Positions 8,942-17,546 of a DNA stretch of 64,000 nt are shown piece by piece. Source of the DNA: Cystobacter fuscus (GTDB lineage Bacteria > Myxococcota > Myxococcia > Myxococcales > Myxococcaceae); NCBI RefSeq assembly GCF_002305875.1, contig NZ_CP022098.1, positions 6,200,001 through 6,264,000 on the forward strand. The letters run 5' to 3'. How positions within the stretch are numbered: the stretch's first letter is position 1; each line of letters begins with the position of its first letter. The notes below the pieces were generated by a model. It was not told the DNA's origin. It saw only the letters and a program-made list of their open reading frames with translations, and searched no databases. Both the position numbers and the translations under genes were made by a program.

Positions 8942-10246
8942 TCACATCACTTCCTGGGGAGAGGAGGGGGCGCGCGGCGGCTCGCCGCCCGGGGGGAGAT
9001 CCGACAGCAGGGCGCGCACTTCGGCGCGGGTGGACAGGGCCATGAGTCCGAGCAGCGCGGCGAGGATCTCCAGGGTGTAGACGAGGCCGGTGTAGCCCTG
9101 GAGGATGACGGCGGTGGTGGGCACCACGAGGGTGGCGGCCCAGACGGCGGCCAGCCGGGAGGTGCGCTCGTGGGGGTAGAGGCGCCGGGCGTAGAGCACC
9201 ACGGCGGCGCCCATTCCTCCGGTGGCCAGCACGTAGGCCACGTAGAAGTTCATGAAGGCGGCGAGGTAGGCGAGCAGCACGAAGTAGAAGCCATACACGG
9301 CGGCGAGGAGGTAGGCCTCGTAGATGGCGAGGGGCCGCCGGTGGTGGAGGCTGAAGGCGGCCAGCAGCGCCATCAGCCCGAGGAAGGGCACCCAGGCACG
9401 GCGGGCCATGGTGGAGATGAGCTCGTCATAGGCCTCCACCGAGGGGAGGATGACGCCCAGGCTCACCCCGGACTCGAGCGACTGGAAGGCCCACTCGAGC
9501 GCCACCGTGCCGCGGCCGGCCTCCACCTTGCTGGCGGCGAGGACCTGGGGCGGATAGTCGTAGTTCTCGCCTCCCGTCACGTTCAGTTGCAGGCGCACGT
9601 CGTGGGCGGGCAGGGAGGGATCCAGCTTGTACTGGAAGGAGTCGAGGCCCCGGGCGTGGTAGCGGATGGAGAAGCGGCGTGTGGCGCCCTGGGGGATGCG
9701 GCCCGTCCAGACGAGCCGGTTGCCGGACTCGCCCAGGTCCAGGTCCGCCTCGGCCCCATCCACGAGGAAGCTCAAGTCGGACAGGAGCACCTGGGACTTG
9801 TCCACCTCGATGGGGAAGATGAAGGCCACGTCGATGTCATGACCCTCGCGGTTGACGGCGGCGTAGTCGGCCGAGAGGGTGAAGTCGAAGCCGGAGAAGT
9901 AGCGCAGGCCGCGCTTGCGGTAGTTCATCCCCGCCTGCACCTGCACGTGCTGTTGAGCGAAGGGCAGGGGCTTGAGCTCGGTGAAGAGGGTGCCGCTCTG
10001 CACGTAGCGCAGCGAGGGCGCGGGCTGCACGACGGGAGCACCCCAGCGCTCCATGACGCCCCGCTCCAGCTCCGAGCTGGCGAAGTCCGTCCGGTCCACC
10101 ATCTGGCTGGAGATGACGGTGGTGGCGAAGAGGACGATGGCGAGGCTGCCGAGGACGTGGTGACGGATGAGCCACGCGCCGGCGCGTCGGACGAGGCTCG
10201 GGGCCGGTCGCGGAGGAGGAGAAGGAGGTGGCGTGTCGAGGATCAT
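8942..10246 (-). CDS. CreD-like inner-membrane protein
   Basis: A 434-residue membrane protein: Pro-rich cytoplasmic N-terminus, TM1 (VLGSLAIVLFATTVISSQMV), a periplasmic domain of about 250 residues, then about six membrane helices (from VPFLGLMALLAAFSL to TLEILAALLGLMAL). The order, and VYGFYFVLLAYLAAFMNFYVAY near the C-terminus, resemble the CreD/CET inner-membrane protein family. The longer frame from 10432 runs over the divergent promoter and a dehydrogenase remnant, so ATG 10246 was chosen. First gene of a probable four-gene minus-strand unit (CreD-like, exported protein, TPR, deacetylase). No ligand can be inferred. Confidence 0.7.
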   Translation of the reverse strand: MILDTPPPSPPPRPAPSLVRRAGAWLIRHHVLGSLAIVLFATTVISSQMVDRTDFASSELERGVMERWGAPVVQPAPSLRYVQSGTLFTELKPLPFAQQHVQVQAGMNYRKRGLRYFSGFDFTLSADYAAVNREGHDIDVAFIFPIEVDKSQVLLSDLSFLVDGAEADLDLGESGNRLVWTGRIPQGATRRFSIRYHARGLDSFQYKLDPSLPAHDVRLQLNVTGGENYDYPPQVLAASKVEAGRGTVALEWAFQSLESGVSLGVILPSVEAYDELISTMARRAWVPFLGLMALLAAFSLHHRRPLAIYEAYLLAAVYGFYFVLLAYLAAFMNFYVAYVLATGGMGAAVVLYARRLYPHERTSRLAAVWAATLVVPTTAVILQGYTGLVYTLEILAALLGLMALSTRAEVRALLSDLPPGGEPPRAPSSPQEVM

Positions 10247-10354
10247 GGAGCCGGAGAGTGGACCTCCGGCGTGCAACCCGGATGGGGGAGCCGTGCACCC
10301 GCCGAGGAATGTTCGTGCAGAATTCGTGGCGGCGCCGGGGATAGGCTGCCGGCC

Positions 10355-10572
10355 ATGCGCATCGCCTTCCTCAGCCGGAGCTCCGATGACCGTCCATTCG
10401 CCGAGCGCCTCGCCGCGAAGCTGACGGCCCACGAGGTGGTCTTCCGGGGACGAGCCAGCCGCTGGACCTGGAGAGGGTCGAGGCGATCATGACGGAGGGT
10501 GGCGTCATCGATCGGGACGTGCTCGGGGCCTCGTCCGTGGGCTTCGTGCAGACGATTGGCACGGGCTACGAG
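10355..10572 (+). pseudogene. 2-hydroxyacid dehydrogenase, N-terminal remnant (truncated, frameshifted)
   Basis: Begins MRIAFLSRSSDDRPFAERLAAK and, after adding one G to the GGGG run at 10446-10449, continues LDLERVEAIMTEGGVIDRDV and LGASSVGFVQTIGTGYE. This matches the N-terminal catalytic domain of D-isomer-specific 2-hydroxyacid dehydrogenases, where VEAI.T..G.ID...L....L.FVQT.GTGYE.VD is the usual pattern. Homology stops at GTGYE: the Rossmann NAD domain and the His/Glu/Arg catalytic residues are missing, replaced by the lower-GC toxin cassette. So this is a true truncation, whatever the cause of the single-base slip. Confidence 0.65.
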
Positions 10573-10656
10573 ACCCGGGGGGCGAGACCGGACTTCCTCC
10601 TCAATGCGCCCCCCCAGGCCCCGCAAGAACCTGTCTTGAGTGCTCCGCGTGGATTC

Positions 10657-11640
10657 ATGACGCGACCCCTGGTAGCCCTGCTGCTGCTCCTATTCCTCGT
10701 GGGTTGTGGTAGTGCAACGCGAGGCTTCCGCCCCACTACCAGTCAGCACACGTTTCGTTACTCTGGGATGTATGGGAATGCGCCTGCCCAGGGCACTTCC
10801 AACGGGGGCTTGAGTCAGGGCATTCCGCGTGCCGTGCTCCGGTTCGTGCCACAAGGCGCCATGACCGCAGCGGAAGCAGGAACTGCCACTGCGACGGGAA
10901 ATGCCTTCGTGGCAGGCGGTGCTGTAGTTGTGGCAGGCAGTAGCGTTGTCCTGGTCTGCTTGACCGTCAAGGCGGCCTTGAACGGGATGCAGACGCCGAT
11001 CGACATCGCAGACACGTTTTACGGCACGCACTTCGGCGATCTTCAAGGCTGGTTCCAAGGCTGCTACGCCCCCAAAGCCACGGTGGCCCCGGGAGAATCT
11101 ACGCCCACGTTTGATGTCAAGCCTTTATCCGAGCCGCATGCGCTTCCCACTCCTCGGCGAAGTCCAGAAGCGCATGAAGGTGGGGATAAGACGAGTTGGG
11201 GCCGCATCTATGCGACCTACACGAAGTACAATCCCCAGACCGGACGCTACTACGCAGGGCGCACCAGCATGGTGGTCGACTTGAACAAGCCTCTTCGCCC
11301 GCAGGCAGTGGCAGCCATCAACGCACGAGATTCAAACCACCACATCGACGAAAACGATGAGCCGGAGGTCTCTAGATTCCGGCCGGCCTTGTTGGACCAG
11401 TTCGATGTCGGAACCTCCATCGGCTATGAGAACAGATATACCGACGTTGCCTACTGGCGAATCCGTGGAAGAGAACAGCAATTGATCGATTCCCTTGGGG
11501 GCGCCCAATCCGACACTCATCCGCCATATCGAACTGAAAACGTCCAGCGCGGCGTGGCAAAAGACAATCCGCTGGGCAGGTTGTTCCACGACGCCGCGAC
11601 GAAACAATGGGGCCAACTCCATCCCTACACTGGAACTTGA
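10657..11640 (+). CDS. SitA-like lipoprotein toxin with GIY-YIG-like C-terminus (predicted)
   Basis: A 327-residue lipoprotein: signal peptide MTRPLVALLLLLFLVGC with lipobox LVGC. The middle has a Gly/Ala/Val hydrophobic stretch (FVAGGAVVVAGSSVVLVCLTV). After a Pro/Ser linker, the C-terminal 130 residues begin WGRIYATYTKYNPQTGRYYAG; IY...(11)...YYAG followed by Arg, and a later REQQLIDSLGG helix, resemble the GIY-YIG nuclease core. A lipoprotein, variable tip and adjacent Imm26-type gene fit the SitA toxins that myxobacteria pass to kin by TraA/TraB outer-membrane exchange. Met 10657 was chosen because the longer frame from 10489 starts inside the dehydrogenase remnant. Base composition is lower-GC than neighbours. 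The toxin role is inference; the nuclease assignment is tentative. Confidence 0.65.
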   Translation: MTRPLVALLLLLFLVGCGSATRGFRPTTSQHTFRYSGMYGNAPAQGTSNGGLSQGIPRAVLRFVPQGAMTAAEAGTATATGNAFVAGGAVVVAGSSVVLVCLTVKAALNGMQTPIDIADTFYGTHFGDLQGWFQGCYAPKATVAPGESTPTFDVKPLSEPHALPTPRRSPEAHEGGDKTSWGRIYATYTKYNPQTGRYYAGRTSMVVDLNKPLRPQAVAAINARDSNHHIDENDEPEVSRFRPALLDQFDVGTSIGYENRYTDVAYWRIRGREQQLIDSLGGAQSDTHPPYRTENVQRGVAKDNPLGRLFHDAATKQWGQLHPYTGT

Positions 11641-11643
11641 GAA

Positions 11644-12102
11644 ATGCGCAAACAGAAGCACACAACAGGATCATTCGTCAGGATCGTCCTCGCCGATGGC
11701 TCTTTTGCCTATGCAAGGCTGCTCGAGTCCCCGTACGCGGCTTTCTATAACTACAGAACTACAAGTCCGGACTCTGATCTGGACAGGATTGCGTCAAGCT
11801 CCATCCTCTTCAGAATTGCCATCCGCCATCTGGCCCTGAATGCGTGGGAGGTCATTGGGCGGAGGGATCTTGAGGAGCAATTGACCCAGCCTGTCGTTCA
11901 GTTCATGCAGGACCTGGGGGACTTCCGGCGCTGTAACATCTTCGACACCGCTGGCCATGAGAGAGCCGCCGAGCCCCAGGAATGCGTGGGGGTTGAGCGG
12001 GCGGCGGTCTGGGAGCAGGAGTCAGTTGAGGAACGCCTGCTGGACACCTTCCTGGGACGGCCCAATGCCGATGAGGAGCACCTGAAAGTACGTTTGCACT
12101 GA
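11644..12102 (+). CDS. Imm26-family immunity protein
   Basis: A 152-residue cytoplasmic protein, 3 bases after the toxin stop. The start FVRIVLADGSFAYARLLESP and the segment AIRHLALNAWEVIGRRDLEE resemble immunity protein 26 (Imm26), a family that sits next to polymorphic toxins; QPVVQFMQDLGDFRRCNIFD and ECVGVERAAVWEQESVEERL complete the typical C-terminal half. It would bind and neutralise the preceding lipoprotein toxin. The short intergenic gap and shared lower-GC composition support transfer as a unit. Confidence 0.72.
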   Translation: MRKQKHTTGSFVRIVLADGSFAYARLLESPYAAFYNYRTTSPDSDLDRIASSSILFRIAIRHLALNAWEVIGRRDLEEQLTQPVVQFMQDLGDFRRCNIFDTAGHERAAEPQECVGVERAAVWEQESVEERLLDTFLGRPNADEEHLKVRLH

Positions 12103-12280
12103 GCCGGGTCGCCTTGAGCGACTCTCCGTTACCTTGGTGATTTTCTCATTAATCTTGATTTGATGGGTGGAGAGGTGTATCAAGCGGTGGGCCTCCGCCG
12201 CTACTCCTCACTGATCGTCATCGCGTGGCCCGCCTTCTTCGGTGTGCGTCAACGCTGTCGGAATCGGGAGAGAGTGACTC

Positions 12281-14716
12281 ATGAAGATCGACCGATGGGC
12301 CCGGTGGGCGCCTGTCTTCGCCATGACCTTGTCGGCCTGGGGGATGTGCCGCCCCGCGGTGGCCCTGGCGGCTGGACTCACCTGGCCCGCGAATCAGGTG
12401 CTCCCGTCCTTCACCGCGCCCGCGGCGACGCTGGACGTGATGGACCTGACCGCCGCCAATGCCGACGAGGCGGCGCTCTTCACGACTCTCAAGGGGCTCG
12501 TCAACAGGACCCAACCCCGCATCTTCACGTACGACACCGCCGTGCGCGGCCAGGATGGCAAGTACGGTTGGCTCAATTCCCTGGGGCTCGGCTACACGGA
12601 CGTCGCCGACAACTGGAGCCTCTTGAGCAAGTACAGGAGCGAGGTCGCGGGTATCGTCGTCTACGACACCGCGGTGCCCGACACGCTGAACCTGGCCACC
12701 ACCATCGCGGGTCTGGGCAATGGCGTCGTCGCTTCCCCGGCACTGGTCGCCCGGCTGACGTCCGCTCCCTACAACCTGCCCATCCTGGTGGATCTGCGCG
12801 GCCGGTTCACCACGAAGCTCCAGGTCTACCAGTACCTGTATGACAACTACTGGTCCCAGGTGACGCACCGGGTGATCATCGGGCTCGCGCCGGACATCAA
12901 GGGCTTCCTGCGGGACTACGCCACCGCCACGAAGATGGCCGTCGTGTGGCTGGATCCCCGGGTCGCCGCGGAGGATTCGCTGCTCAGGAAGTTCCTGGTG
13001 GCCATGCCCTACGGCAGCGGGGGCATCTACATGGGCTGGTGGCCGGAAGAGGCCTCGGGCGTCCAGCGCGTCTCCGAGTACGGCATCTCCACGGTGGCCA
13101 GTGACTTCGCCTCGAACCTGACGGTGTTCGGCGGGACGTCCCGGACGGTGAACGTCAAACCCGTTCCCAACAAGCCCACCCTGAACAACAAGATCTACAT
13201 CACGCTCATCCTGAGCGATGGGGACAACCTGCAGTACGTGGAGCATCTCTTCAAGAAGTTCTGGGACAGCCCCGCCCGGGGACAGGTGCCCATCGGGTGG
13301 ACCATCTCGCCCGCCATGCTGGATGCCATGCCCGGCGTGCTGAACTACCTGTACGCCACCGCCACGCCCAATGACAACCTCATCTCGGGCCCCACCGGAC
13401 TGGGCTACACCTATCCCAACTACTGGGGGAACGCGTCCCACCTGGACAACTACGTGTCGCTGACCGGCGATTACATGAACCGCTCGGGGTTGAAGGTCCT
13501 CACCGTGTGGAACAAGATCGACGGCGCCACGAACACGAACGTGGGCAACTCCTTCGCGTACAACGCGCCGGCCCTGCTGGGGTTGACCGCGCAGAACGCG
13601 GGCGGCGGCATCACGGTGTACAACAACGTCATGCCGAGCCAGGGCCTCAATGCCACGTACTGCCCGACGGAGAGCTCGATGATCTCGGAGATCAACAAAG
13701 CCATCTCCGGCTGGAACGGCACGTCTCCCCGGTTCGTCAGCATCCAGGCCAATCCGTGGGAGGGCAACAGCGTCCAGAGCTTCGTCAACGTGGTGAACGC
13801 CTTCAAGGGCAACGGCAACCTCGTCTTCGTGCGGCCGGACAACTACTTCCAGCTCATGCGCGAGTCCTACCTCCTGCCCACGGACCCCTCCACGGTGGTG
13901 AAGACGTACGAGGCGGAGACGACGAGCTATGCCGCCTCGCCCTTCTCTCACACGGTCGGCCGCTCGAGCGACAATGGCTGGACGGCGAACGTCTCCCAGG
14001 ACAACGCCGGCATGATGCTCTACGGCCCCTATGTCTCGACCTTCCCGGCCGGGCCGCTCTCCACCACGTTCAAGATGAAGATCGACGTCAATACCGGCAA
14101 CAACGACCACGTCGTGACGCTCGACATCCGGGATGCCACCACGGCGCAGGTGTTGACGTCGTTCGACGTCTACCGCCACCAGTTCAAGGCCTCTGGTGTC
14201 TATCAGGACTTCAGCCTGACCTATGAGAACGTCGCTGGCCATCAGCTCGAGTTCCGGGCCGACTACAAGGACCAGGCGGCCATCAACATCGACAAGGTCA
14301 CCACGACGACCCGCCTCGGCCAGTACGAGGCGGAAGGGGCCGTGGTGGCGCATCACGCCGGACGCTCGAGCGGCGACGGCTGGCAGGCCTCACCCTCGCT
14401 CGACGCGGCCGGGCACATGGTCTACGGCCCCTATGACGCCCAGGTGCCGGTTGGAAACCGCAAGGTGACGTTCCGGGTGAAGACGGACAACAACTCGCTC
14501 GGTGCCCAGGTGGTCGCGACCGTGGACGTGAGGGACAACACCACGGGGACCGTTCTGGCCAGCATGGACCTGACGTCGCAACAGTTCGCCGCCGCCCACC
14601 AGTACCAGGACTTCCGCCTGAGCTTCCCCCAGACGGTGCTCAACCGCGTCCTCGAATACCGGGTCCACTTCCCCAAGACCGCGACGATCACCGTCGACAA
14701 AATCACGCTCCACTGA
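12281..14716 (+). CDS. Secreted GxGYxYP-domain protein with two carbohydrate-binding-like modules
   Basis: An 811-residue exported protein: signal peptide to about AVALAAG, then the GxGYxYP family domain, named for a motif present here as GPTGLGYTYPNYWGN (about 370-384); this family is predicted to act on or bind carbohydrates. Other landmarks are ITLILSDGDNLQYVEH and RFVSIQANPWEGNS. Two related beta-sandwich modules follow: from KTYEAETTSYAASPFSHTVGR (about 543) and from GQYEAEGAVVAHHAGRSSGD (about 685), each with YEAE, a GRSS.(D/N)GW loop, YGPY and a terminal NIDKV/TVDKI strand, like CBM35/CBM6-type modules. Likely an outer-membrane or extracellular glycan-degrading protein. It stands alone, with 178 AT-richer bases upstream. 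Confidence 0.8.
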   Translation: MKIDRWARWAPVFAMTLSAWGMCRPAVALAAGLTWPANQVLPSFTAPAATLDVMDLTAANADEAALFTTLKGLVNRTQPRIFTYDTAVRGQDGKYGWLNSLGLGYTDVADNWSLLSKYRSEVAGIVVYDTAVPDTLNLATTIAGLGNGVVASPALVARLTSAPYNLPILVDLRGRFTTKLQVYQYLYDNYWSQVTHRVIIGLAPDIKGFLRDYATATKMAVVWLDPRVAAEDSLLRKFLVAMPYGSGGIYMGWWPEEASGVQRVSEYGISTVASDFASNLTVFGGTSRTVNVKPVPNKPTLNNKIYITLILSDGDNLQYVEHLFKKFWDSPARGQVPIGWTISPAMLDAMPGVLNYLYATATPNDNLISGPTGLGYTYPNYWGNASHLDNYVSLTGDYMNRSGLKVLTVWNKIDGATNTNVGNSFAYNAPALLGLTAQNAGGGITVYNNVMPSQGLNATYCPTESSMISEINKAISGWNGTSPRFVSIQANPWEGNSVQSFVNVVNAFKGNGNLVFVRPDNYFQLMRESYLLPTDPSTVVKTYEAETTSYAASPFSHTVGRSSDNGWTANVSQDNAGMMLYGPYVSTFPAGPLSTTFKMKIDVNTGNNDHVVTLDIRDATTAQVLTSFDVYRHQFKASGVYQDFSLTYENVAGHQLEFRADYKDQAAINIDKVTTTTRLGQYEAEGAVVAHHAGRSSGDGWQASPSLDAAGHMVYGPYDAQVPVGNRKVTFRVKTDNNSLGAQVVATVDVRDNTTGTVLASMDLTSQQFAAAHQYQDFRLSFPQTVLNRVLEYRVHFPKTATITVDKITLH

Positions 14717-16205
14717 GCATGGAACACGTCGTGTCGGCCGGGGCGAAGCCGCGCAGGGTTGTCTCCGCCGCGCGGATCGCCCGCAGGGCGGTGGTGACAT
14801 CCTCGGCCCCGTCCACCTGACGGAGGGACTCGTTGAACGCCCGGCCCACGGGCGTCTGTCCCACGAAGTCCTCGAGGAAGTGGGGGACGCCGGCCACCAC
14901 CGGGAGCGCTGGCTCCGGATGGGCGAGCAGCATGTCCACCGGCACGAGCCTGACGGAGTTCGTGTGCCTGGGCGTCTCGTTCAGCATCATCCGACACTGA
15001 GTTTCCACCAACGCCCCCAGCTCCGCCTCGGCTCCGGGCGGCAGGGCGAGCACCGAGGCGAGGCTCGTGGTCAGCCTCTCCCCGAGTGCTCCCGCGTCAT
15101 GGAGCCAGTGCGAGGGCGGAAACCGCGCGCGCAGGGCCTCGGCCGTGTCCCGGAGGAAGCGGCGCTCCAGCTCGCCCGCGTCCGGTGCGCTCCGGCCGAG
15201 CCACTCCAGCCGATCCACCAGGAAGGCGAGGAAGGTGCGGACCTGCCGCAAGCAGCGCAGCACCTCACACCCGACGACTGGTCGGGAATCCCCCGGGTCC
15301 AGCGACTCGGGCAGCTTGCCCGGCGTGGCGAGCACACCGAGGAAGGGGCCTCCAAAGATGACGGGTGTCTCCAAATCCAGGAACCGGCCATCCGCAGTGA
15401 AGTTGTTGTGGAAGGAGCCCCAGTAGACGCCCGCGTGGAAGAACCGCTCGAAATGGCGGACCAGCCGTTCGGTGGCGTGCTCCAGGTGTCGTGCAATCAC
15501 TTCCGGGGTGAGGTCGCCAGGGCGCGGTTCCGGCTGGGAGGGGCCCCCCAGGTACCGAGCCATCCTCGAGAACAGCTCGATGAGGAACGGGGCGCCGCAC
15601 CGCCATTGCGAAAGCGCCCAGGTGAAGTTGGACATGCGCGCGAACCCCGCCTCCTTGACGGTGATGGCCTGAAGCCGTCGATCCGCTGGGGCGAGGTGGT
15701 GCGGCTCCCAGCCGGGAAGGAGCGACGCGACGTAGCGCTCGGCCTCCGGTGGCAACGGCGCGAGGAGCAACCCCTCGCACCGCACGAGGGTCTCGCCCGC
15801 CTGGAGCCCCTCCAGATAACAGCTCGCGAGGTACTCCCTCGCGGCGGCGGAGGGCAGCAGGTGCCCGCTGTTGTGGTAGCTGTCCTCGGGGTCGCTCCAG
15901 TTCGCCGCGAGCAGGGTGCGACCCACGCCCTTCAGGTACTTGCCGGCGTGGACACCCGCCCGGCCCGCTCCCAGCCGGCGGGCCACGTTGTTGTCCGCGT
16001 TGGTCTGGAGGTCCGCGTACAAGAGTTCCGCTTCCCGCCGCGGCGGCGCCGAGAATCCGAAGGGGCCGATGCGGCCCAGGTCGACCTGGACGGCGCACCG
16101 GGCATGGCGCGCGTGTAACGGAGTGAATCCCGCGGGCGCGACCGGAACGGGGACCATCCAGGGGTCCGCCGGGTGGCTGGAAGGGCTCGGGTGGTTCGAA
16201 GACAA
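14703..16205 (-). CDS. SelO (YdiU)-fold-like protein, putative peptide-modifying enzyme
   Basis: A 500-residue protein with a distant, by-eye match to SelO, the kinase-fold enzyme that transfers AMP to proteins. LKGVGRT (91-97; Lys92) corresponds to SelO LKGAGRT with its nucleotide-binding Lys; AAREYLASCYLEGL (121-134; Glu124) corresponds to the SelO REFLAS helix; YWGSFHNNFTADGRFLDLE (261-279) lies where SelO has HGVMNTDNMSILG.TIDYGPF, so Asp277 would be the metal Asp, while the catalytic-loop Asp is replaced (NNF here). This is therefore a divergent member. It is the last gene of the minus-strand peptide cluster, 32 bases after the 395-residue protein gene. Proposed role: nucleotide-dependent modification of the short peptides. 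It overlaps the 3' end of the convergent GxGYxYP gene by 14 bases. Confidence 0.6.
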   Translation of the reverse strand: MSSNHPSPSSHPADPWMVPVPVAPAGFTPLHARHARCAVQVDLGRIGPFGFSAPPRREAELLYADLQTNADNNVARRLGAGRAGVHAGKYLKGVGRTLLAANWSDPEDSYHNSGHLLPSAAAREYLASCYLEGLQAGETLVRCEGLLLAPLPPEAERYVASLLPGWEPHHLAPADRRLQAITVKEAGFARMSNFTWALSQWRCGAPFLIELFSRMARYLGGPSQPEPRPGDLTPEVIARHLEHATERLVRHFERFFHAGVYWGSFHNNFTADGRFLDLETPVIFGGPFLGVLATPGKLPESLDPGDSRPVVGCEVLRCLRQVRTFLAFLVDRLEWLGRSAPDAGELERRFLRDTAEALRARFPPSHWLHDAGALGERLTTSLASVLALPPGAEAELGALVETQCRMMLNETPRHTNSVRLVPVDMLLAHPEPALPVVAGVPHFLEDFVGQTPVGRAFNESLRQVDGAEDVTTALRAIRAAETTLRGFAPADTTCSMLSGA

Positions 16206-16237
16206 GGTCTACTCCTCCGGGGGCTCCGGGCGGTCCG

Positions 16238-17425
16238 CTAATTGAGGACGAACAAATCCCGTGGCTCGGCTCCCACGGGGGCAATGCGCTCCGCCTGCTC
16301 GATGAGCCGCGACACTTCTCCGTGCTCCTCGCGCTGGAATGCACGCGCGATGGCCCGCCGGGTCTCCTGGGACACGCTGTCGAAGTCCATGGCCGAGACG
16401 CGCTGCAGGGCGTGGTAGCGCGAGCTCTCGGGGGAGGGCACGGCTTCTGGCGGAAGCGGGACGACGTTGGCGTTCACGAAGCGGAAGTCGGGCTGGCGCT
16501 CCCTCGGGCTCGCGGGAGGCTCATTCCGCGCGCCGAACACGAGCCCGCTGTCCGAGTCCTCCTTGATCTTGGTGAACATCACGAGTCCCAGGTCGTGCAT
16601 CAGCTGCTGCTTCCACTTCTCCTGGAAGGAGACCGGAGCGGCCAGCTTCTGGGGTTCATAGACAATCTCCTCGGCGGCCAGGAAGGACAGCCAGAGCCGG
16701 GCGTACTCGCGCTGGGTGGCGCCATAGCTCAGCTCGTGCGCGAGCCACTTGCGGATCTGCGGGCTCCTGCGCAGGTCCTGCACACTGAAACCATTGAAGA
16801 CGCCCGAGCAATAGAACCGGGCGAGTTGGCCGAAGAAGTCGGGGCGCTGCGCGTCCCAGGCCGGGCAGAACCGGCGGTATTCGGAGACGTTGCGCTCGTG
16901 ATAGCTGACCGTGAGGGTGGTGATCGTGGTGCCCACCGGTATCCGCTCGACGAGGTCGAAGGTCGAGAGGTACCAGTAGTCGAGCGCGACCGCGGCGGCC
17001 TCCGTCAGCAGATGACAGAAGACGAAGTCCTCGATGTTGTCGCGGAGGATGGGGCCGGTATCGAACCGGACCCAGGGGGCGAGCACGGCGATGACCTCCG
17101 CGGACCAGCAGTGCAGGTAGTCGTGCGCGGCGAACAGCACCTCCCGGACGAGGTTGTCGTTGTCGTTGAAGTCCCGGGCGGAGCGGTGCGGAGCGGCGAG
17201 CCAGTACGAGAGGGCCGAGTTGTTCGCGTAGAAGACGCTCCGCAGGAAGGGGTTGAAGCCCGCCAGGGACACCGGAACGATGCGCTCGTAGTACCACCGC
17301 TGGTCGATGGCGCGCGGCACGAACCGCACCAACGGATCCGAGAGCATCCGGCGCACGATGGGGAGCCGCACGAGAGACTCGGGATGGGGCTCGGAAGGAG
17401 TGAAGACGGGAGCAGCGCTGAGCAT
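16238..17425 (-). CDS. Unknown His/Glu-rich helical protein, putative metal enzyme of the peptide cluster
   Basis: A 395-residue soluble protein I cannot assign to a family. It is largely helical with many aromatic residues. Candidate metal ligands cluster in HDYLHCW (His101, His105), IEDFVFCHLLTEAAAVALD (Glu132, His138, Glu142, Asp149) and SYHERN (His176); the spacing recalls helical-bundle iron enzymes, but this is inference. No signal peptide. The C-terminal 100 residues are Pro-rich and more variable. It lies between the two precursor peptide genes and the SelO-like gene on the same strand, 121 bases after precursor 1, with a strong hairpin in that gap. Proposed as the second tailoring enzyme. 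Confidence 0.6.
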   Translation of the reverse strand: MLSAAPVFTPSEPHPESLVRLPIVRRMLSDPLVRFVPRAIDQRWYYERIVPVSLAGFNPFLRSVFYANNSALSYWLAAPHRSARDFNDNDNLVREVLFAAHDYLHCWSAEVIAVLAPWVRFDTGPILRDNIEDFVFCHLLTEAAAVALDYWYLSTFDLVERIPVGTTITTLTVSYHERNVSEYRRFCPAWDAQRPDFFGQLARFYCSGVFNGFSVQDLRRSPQIRKWLAHELSYGATQREYARLWLSFLAAEEIVYEPQKLAAPVSFQEKWKQQLMHDLGLVMFTKIKEDSDSGLVFGARNEPPASPRERQPDFRFVNANVVPLPPEAVPSPESSRYHALQRVSAMDFDSVSQETRRAIARAFQREEHGEVSRLIEQAERIAPVGAEPRDLFVLN

Positions 17426-17441
17426 GAGGACCTGCCGCGGG

Positions 17442-17467
17442 GCGGCGGCGCGGTCAGGCGCCGCCGC
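17442..17467. terminator. Hairpin downstream of precursor 1
   Basis: GCGGCGGCGC (17442-17451), loop of six, GCGCCGCCGC (17458-17467): a perfect 10-bp stem, about 80 bases past the precursor 1 stop on the minus strand and 17 bases before the next gene's start. No T tract follows. A counterpart lies at the same distance after precursor 2. It could make expression of the enzymes lower than that of the peptide, by partial termination or by transcript processing. Confidence 0.5.
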
Positions 17468-17504
17468 TCCTCGAGGGTGATGGAGGGGAACTGGCCCGCG
17501 GGGA

Positions 17505-17528
17505 AGGGGCTCATCAGACGAAGCCCCT
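17505..17528. terminator. Hairpin immediately after precursor 1 stop
   Basis: AGGGGCT (17505-17511) pairs with AGCCCCT (17522-17528) around a ten-base loop; on the minus strand it begins about 18 bases past the precursor 1 stop codon. A stronger stem occupies the same place after precursor 2 (18000-18030). Likely protects or ends the short peptide message. Confidence 0.4.
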
Positions 17529-17546
17529 CCCCCGGTGCCAGGGGGC

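Noticed and set aside
1063-10246. A creBCD operon
   Set aside because: A response regulator, a CreC-like kinase and a CreD-like protein all occur, but they are more than 5 kb apart on opposite strands with unrelated genes between them.
10489-10656. Upstream extension of the lipoprotein toxin to the first in-frame ATG
   Set aside because: The extension reads as the dehydrogenase remnant and would bury the lipoprotein signal peptide 56 residues inside the protein.
14703-16205. Lanthipeptide synthetase or YcaO enzyme
   Set aside because: No LanC zinc motif, no dehydratase motif and no YcaO ATP-binding signature were found; the only recognisable pattern is SelO-like.
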